Below are positions 60,498 to 64,000 of a DNA stretch of 64,000 nt, piece by piece; the first letter of the stretch is position 1, and every line of letters begins with the position of its first letter. Source of the stretch: Gemmiger formicilis (lineage in GTDB: Bacteria > Bacillota > Clostridia > Oscillospirales > Ruminococcaceae); the NCBI RefSeq assembly GCF_016900095.1, contig NZ_JACJJP010000009.1, positions 42,031-106,030 of the forward strand, given 5' to 3'. A program made the position numbers and the translations under genes. The notes under the pieces are model-generated. The model ran no database searches, was not told the origin of the DNA, and saw nothing but the letters and a program-made list of their open reading frames with translations.

Positions 60498-62018
60498 ATG
60501 GAAAAAACGGTTCAAATCTATTACACCTCAGATACCCACGGCCACATTTTCCCGGTAAACTACGCCGCCAACTGCCCGGAAAAATCCGGCCTGCTGAATC
60601 TGGCCGACCAGATGGAAAAGGACGGAAATACCCTGGTATTGGACGGCGGAGATTCCTTGCAGGGGACGCCTTTGACCCAATATTACCTGGAGAACCGGGA
60701 CCGGTGGCCTGTCCACCCGGTAGCTGCGGCCTTCAACGCGATGGGCCTGGACTACTTTACCTTGGGTAACCACGACTTCAACTTCGGTTATGATGCCCTT
60801 CGGGATTATCTGCGGGCCATGGACGGCGTATGCCTATGCGCCAATGTAGAGGACCTGGGCGGCGAACTGCCCATCCGCCCCTGGGCAGTGCATACCCTGG
60901 CCAACGGCCTGCGGGTGGGGATCACCGGCGTGGTCACCGATTTTGTGAACGTATGGGAACAGCCCCAGAACTTGGAGCAACTTCGGGTCACCGATACCTT
61001 TCAAGCTGCCCGGACGGCCTGTTCCGCCCTTCGGGACCAGTGCGACGTTCGGGTGTGTATCTACCACGGAGGTTTTGAGGAAGAGTTGGAAACGGGGCGG
61101 GTGCTCTCGGACAGCGGAGAGAATATTGCCTGTAAAATCGCTCGGGAACTGGACTTCGACCTTCTCCTCACAGGCCACCAACACATGGCGGTGGAAGGAG
61201 TAGAGTTGTCCGGCACCTATGCGGTTCAGCCCCCCGCCAACGCCAGGCAGTTTCTCCGGATCACTGGACAGCAAGACGGGAGAAACTTCTGTTTTCATTC
61301 CAAACTGACGCCAGTGGGTGCAACGCACGGCACGGAGCCTTATCAGAGCTTACTGCCCCTGGAACAGGCGGTGCAGGTCTGGCTGGACCAGCCCATCGGG
61401 GAGTTGGCCTATCCGATTTCCCCGGAGGGGAAGCTGGACGCCGCCCTCTACGGCAGCCAGATGGCCGCCCTGTTCAACCAGGTGCAGTTGGCCGAGACCG
61501 GGGCGGATTTCTCCTGCACCAGCTTGGGAAACGACCCGGTGGGGCTGGCCTCCCCAGTGACCATGCGGGGTGTAACAGCAGCCTACCTGTTTGCCAACAC
61601 CCTGGTGGTGCTGGAGGTGACGGAAGAGGTGCTGCGGCAGACTCTGGAACGGTGCGCCGCCTACTTCACGTTGGTTGATGGCCAACCCCAGATTTCGGAA
61701 GAGTTTCTGCTACCCAAGGTGGAGCACTACAACTACGACTTTTACGCAGGTCTGGCTTATACTTTCGATCTGCGCCGCCCTGTGGGGAGCCGGGTGGTTC
61801 GACTGACAAAATTGGACGGTTCTCCTCTGGAAAACGGGAAATTCCGCTTGTGTACCAGCAACTACCGGGCCACGGGCACCGGCGGCTATGATGCGCTGAG
61901 GAAGTGTCCTGTCCTCTGGCGGGGCGGCGTAGAAATGCCGGATCTCACCGCCCGTTATATCCAGACCCACAGCCCGGTGCCCCTGTTGCATAACGTAGAT
62001 ATGCAGGTGATTTGGTGA
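60498..62018 (+). CDS. 5'-nucleotidase/UshA-type metallophosphatase, cytoplasmic
   Basis: 506 residues. YYTSDTHGHIFP, LDGGDSLQGTPL, LGNHDFNFGYD and LTGHQHMAVEG supply the calcineurin-like metal ligands. The C-terminal part from about residue 310 is the 5'-nucleotidase substrate domain (VTMRGVTAAYLFANTLVVLE, TSNYRATGTGGY). There is no signal peptide, unlike most UshA proteins, so it works inside the cell. Its position directly behind the importer suggests that it dephosphorylates the imported molecule. It could act on nucleotides, cyclic nucleotides or other phosphoesters. Confidence 0.88.
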   Translation: MEKTVQIYYTSDTHGHIFPVNYAANCPEKSGLLNLADQMEKDGNTLVLDGGDSLQGTPLTQYYLENRDRWPVHPVAAAFNAMGLDYFTLGNHDFNFGYDALRDYLRAMDGVCLCANVEDLGGELPIRPWAVHTLANGLRVGITGVVTDFVNVWEQPQNLEQLRVTDTFQAARTACSALRDQCDVRVCIYHGGFEEELETGRVLSDSGENIACKIARELDFDLLLTGHQHMAVEGVELSGTYAVQPPANARQFLRITGQQDGRNFCFHSKLTPVGATHGTEPYQSLLPLEQAVQVWLDQPIGELAYPISPEGKLDAALYGSQMAALFNQVQLAETGADFSCTSLGNDPVGLASPVTMRGVTAAYLFANTLVVLEVTEEVLRQTLERCAAYFTLVDGQPQISEEFLLPKVEHYNYDFYAGLAYTFDLRRPVGSRVVRLTKLDGSPLENGKFRLCTSNYRATGTGGYDALRKCPVLWRGGVEMPDLTARYIQTHSPVPLLHNVDMQVIW

Positions 62019-62082
62019 AGCCTTCTTGACAAGCCATAAGGAATGTGATTTTATAAATCAAACAGAGGAAAGAAGGTGGAGG

Positions 62083-62868
62083 ATGGACAGATTCAATGTT
62101 GCTGTGAAAGTTGTTCAAAATGCAGGGAATCTTCTGCGGCAGTGTCATCTGGAAGAAACGGAAATTTGCCAGAAAACGAGCCATCAAGACCTTGTCACCC
62201 GTTGGGACCGCAGGATCGAACAACTGTTGCGAAATGAAATCCTGACAGCTTTCCCCCAGGATGCTATTGTGGGGGAAGAGTATCCGCCGGAGACGCATCG
62301 CGCCGAGTCGATTACTTGGTATATTGACCCCATCGACGGGACTACGAATTTTATCAATCAGCATCAAAACTACGCCATCTCTGTGGGATGCTGGAACGGA
62401 AGCAAGCCATTGTTTGGCTTGGTACTGGACGTAGAGCGGAATTCGCTGTACTGGGCCCGGCACGGTGGAGGTGCATGGCAAGATCAGACACCGATCCACA
62501 CCTCCGACCGGCGGGAGCTTTCGGAGCTGCTGCTGACAACGCCGGGTTTGCAATATACCTTCCTGGAGTCGCATCCCTATCAGGAGCGGATGAACCGGCT
62601 CTCCCGGAAGGTACGGGGAGTTCGGTGTCTCGGCTCCGTGGCCTTGGAACTTTGCGAGGTGGCCGCTGGCCGGGCAGATTTATTCGTGACCATGCGCTCT
62701 TCTCCCTGGGACCACAATGCAGCGCGCATCATTCTAGAGGAGGCCGGAGGGGCGATTTTCACAGTGGATGGAAATGAGCTGCCCCTGAATCAGAAAAGCA
62801 CAGTGCTCGCTCTCAATGCCATTGAACTGAAAGGCCGCATCTTGATGAATGAGAAAAGTCCGCTATAA
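62083..62868 (+). CDS. Inositol-monophosphatase family protein
   Basis: 261 residues from the ATG at 62083, preceded by AAGGTGGAGG. VGEEYPPE, YIDPIDGTTNFINQHQNYA and SPWDHNAARIILEEAGG are the three metal-site motifs of the lithium-sensitive phosphatase family. Members hydrolyse inositol phosphates, PAP or fructose-1,6-bisphosphate; without a solved substrate the family name is kept. It follows the metallophosphatase by 64 bases and completes the cassette, giving two intracellular phosphatases behind one importer. Confidence 0.9.
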   Translation: MDRFNVAVKVVQNAGNLLRQCHLEETEICQKTSHQDLVTRWDRRIEQLLRNEILTAFPQDAIVGEEYPPETHRAESITWYIDPIDGTTNFINQHQNYAISVGCWNGSKPLFGLVLDVERNSLYWARHGGGAWQDQTPIHTSDRRELSELLLTTPGLQYTFLESHPYQERMNRLSRKVRGVRCLGSVALELCEVAAGRADLFVTMRSSPWDHNAARIILEEAGGAIFTVDGNELPLNQKSTVLALNAIELKGRILMNEKSPL

Positions 62869-63293
62869 AAGATTTGGGGACATTTAGTCTAGCAATGCTC
62901 AAGGATTGACCTTGTTTGCTGACTTATAGTTTTTTGTGGCCTCAGGGAACAGGCTTACATTAACGCTCCTTCAGAGCTACCATACCGACAATTAGAAAAC
63001 ATAAAGTAAAGTGCTTCTCCTTTGTACCGGCAGAAATGCCACCGGGAAAAAGAGAGGCACTTTTATTATATATTCATCCGCGTCAAAGTATGGGACACGG
63101 CTGTTCAAAAACTTGTTTCCATTAAATACGTGCTTTCTATGATATGGTGTAATTATTTGGCAATCGTTGGGGCTTTTCTGCCTAACATTTACGAGTGTTT
63201 TACCTTGAATTCACACCGAAAAACCAGCTAAGTGTTATAATTAAACCGGAACCAGATCTACTAACTAGAGGGCAAAACGACGAGGTGAATTTT
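62869..63293. other. Gene-free stretch after the phosphatase cassette
   Basis: 425 AT-rich bases. A long imperfect hairpin at 63006-63066 (AAGTGCTTCTC against GAGAGGCACTT, with CCGG pairing inside) followed by TTATT is the likely terminator of the cassette. A 69-codon frame at 63022-63231 runs through this hairpin and shows no family features, so it is not called. Confidence 0.6.
63006..63070 (+). terminator. Long imperfect terminator hairpin after the phosphatase cassette
   Basis: AAGTGCTTCTC pairs with GAGAGGCACTT with one mismatch, and ACCGGC with GCCACCGG inside, followed by TTATTATAT. Confidence 0.6.
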
Positions 63294-63716
63294 ATGACTT
63301 TATTTATGAACGAGAAAGATATGAATGAAATGTTAGATAGTATCTGTCCGGAAGGAGAAACATACCAGGGAAAAGCATGGGGAACCCTGATGTCCGGAAC
63401 AGCCGAAATGCTGGCTCTGGGGGCCTTAAGTAATGTATCCTGTTATGTTGGCGTGACAGAAAAAACATTGGTTATCGCAGTGTTGGAAACTTTTGATATC
63501 TCGCATATTTACGGTAAAATCTGCATTCCGTTTGACCAGTTTGACGAACTGAAAGTACAAAAAGGGCTACTGCCTTCCCAGCGGATCATCAAAGCGAAAA
63601 GCGGGAAAACCAAAATAAAATTGTCGCTGGTCAACAACAGCATCACCGCCAAAATCAAAGATCAAAAACAGGGGATGCTTGCGATTTGCGAGACGCTGGA
63701 GCGTTTGAAACACTGA
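63294..63716 (+). CDS. Protein of unknown function, possible PH-like fold
   Basis: 140 residues from the ATG at 63294 with GAGGTG upstream. It has no signal peptide or membrane segment. Alternating strands from about residue 45 (YVGVTEKTLVIAVLETFD, KICIPFDQFDELKVQKG, KTKIKLSLVNNSITAKI) look like a beta-rich domain such as the bacterial PH-like fold, but no family could be fixed. It lies 24 bases before a small membrane protein gene, perhaps in one operon. Confidence 0.6.
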   Translation: MTLFMNEKDMNEMLDSICPEGETYQGKAWGTLMSGTAEMLALGALSNVSCYVGVTEKTLVIAVLETFDISHIYGKICIPFDQFDELKVQKGLLPSQRIIKAKSGKTKIKLSLVNNSITAKIKDQKQGMLAICETLERLKH

Positions 63717-63739
63717 TTTTCATAAAAGCAAGAGAGAAA

Positions 63740-64000
63740 ATGAACAATATAAATGAGAACCGAACAGACAAAAGAGCGCCCGGCGGCGAAAAAAGCAAGG
63801 CGGAGTTAAAATGGTTTATTTTGTTCCTAGCCGTCATCTTTTTTCTGCCGATCACCATCCTCGCGGTGGTGGAATGGTTTACAAGCGCCGATGCCTTTGC
63901 CATCGGCATCACAGGGTTTATGCAAGCCGTCATTGTCTATGGCGGCTTGGGGCTGGTGGCGGTGATCATCGCCCTTGTCTTATTCATACTGCTGATTCAG
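63740..64000 (+). CDS. Small membrane protein (3' partial)
   Basis: 87 residues are visible, and the frame runs off the end of the window. A charged N-terminus (NENRTDKRAPGGEKSKAELK) is followed by two membrane segments, WFILFLAVIFFLPITILAVV and VYGGLGLVAVIIALVLFILL. GAGAGAA precedes the ATG. Nothing more can be said about its role. Confidence 0.6.
   Translation, partial: MNNINENRTDKRAPGGEKSKAELKWFILFLAVIFFLPITILAVVEWFTSADAFAIGITGFMQAVIVYGGLGLVAVIIALVLFILLIQ

Noticed and set aside
63022..63231. 69-codon frame after the phosphatase cassette
   Set aside because: It runs through the terminator hairpin, is AT-rich and has no ribosome site.
1..64000. CRISPR arrays, rRNA and tRNA genes
   Set aside because: No regularly spaced repeats, no ribosomal RNA core sequences and no cloverleaf with a conserved TTC arm were recognised on either strand. 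A tRNAscan or Infernal run would settle this.

Overview
The window reads as chromosome of a Gram-positive anaerobic gut Clostridia member, most likely Oscillospiraceae/Ruminococcaceae (Faecalibacterium, Subdoligranulum or Gemmiger type). This is inferred from gene content (HprK, WhiA, RapZ, DUF951, DUF4364, a DnaE/PfkA neighbourhood), from the moderately GC-rich codon use, and from a Clostridia-type mobilizable element. No rRNA, tRNA or CRISPR array was seen.

Layout. 1-7.8 kb: a cell-surface polysaccharide operon (HAD-type protein cut by the window edge, family 2 glycosyltransferase, NAD-dependent epimerase, two tandem RgpF-like rhamnan-synthesis paralogues, membrane acyltransferase). 7.9-18.2 kb: a sugar-signalling, cell-wall and replication cluster, hprK-PHP-glcK-murB-rapZ-whiA-dnaE, followed by pfkA with a structured leader. 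18.3-20.1 kb: rpsB-tsf. 20.1-21.9 kb: a small inverted-repeat element just behind tsf that is itself split by an IS256-family insertion sequence. 22.1-27.9 kb: xpt (minus strand) and a complete branched-chain amino acid ABC importer (livK, then livHMGF). 28-38 kb: housekeeping genes (DUF4364, S1 protein, DUF951, prfA, sua5, coaE, lytic transglycosylase, M18 aminopeptidase, XRE regulator, YitT, PfkB kinase, low-molecular-weight phosphatase). 38.3-41.5 kb: a SirTM sirtuin / zinc macrodomain / FMN-ferredoxin operon, a PPOX protein and a divergent HxlR regulator. 41.5-42.8 kb: an alanine/sodium symporter that seems to have lost its N-terminus at a mobile-element junction.

42.8-55.7 kb is an integrative mobilizable element: TnpV, DUF6809-like protein, RhuM, three acetyltransferases, two poorly known regulators, TnpW, a large serine recombinase, a CHC2 primase, a D5/P4-type helicase-primase, an HTH protein, DUF3847 and a MobA/MobL relaxase. 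An oriT closely resembling the RSF1010/R1162 nic region lies in front of the relaxase. No type IV secretion genes are present, so transfer would need a helper.

55.8-62.9 kb is a LacI-regulated cassette: a PhnD/PhnC/PhnE/PhnE-type importer followed by a cytoplasmic 5'-nucleotidase-like metallophosphatase and an inositol-monophosphatase-like enzyme. No C-P lyase is visible, so import of a phosphorylated organic compound followed by intracellular dephosphorylation is a plausible reading. The window ends in a small gene of unknown function and a truncated membrane protein.

The most notable points are the RSF1010-like oriT with a dense hairpin array behind it, the SirTM/Zn-macro operon with an FMN-ferredoxin partner, the phn-phosphatase cassette, the candidate structured leaders of livK and pfkA, the nested element behind tsf, and a zinc-knuckle tail shared by two proteins of the mobile element.
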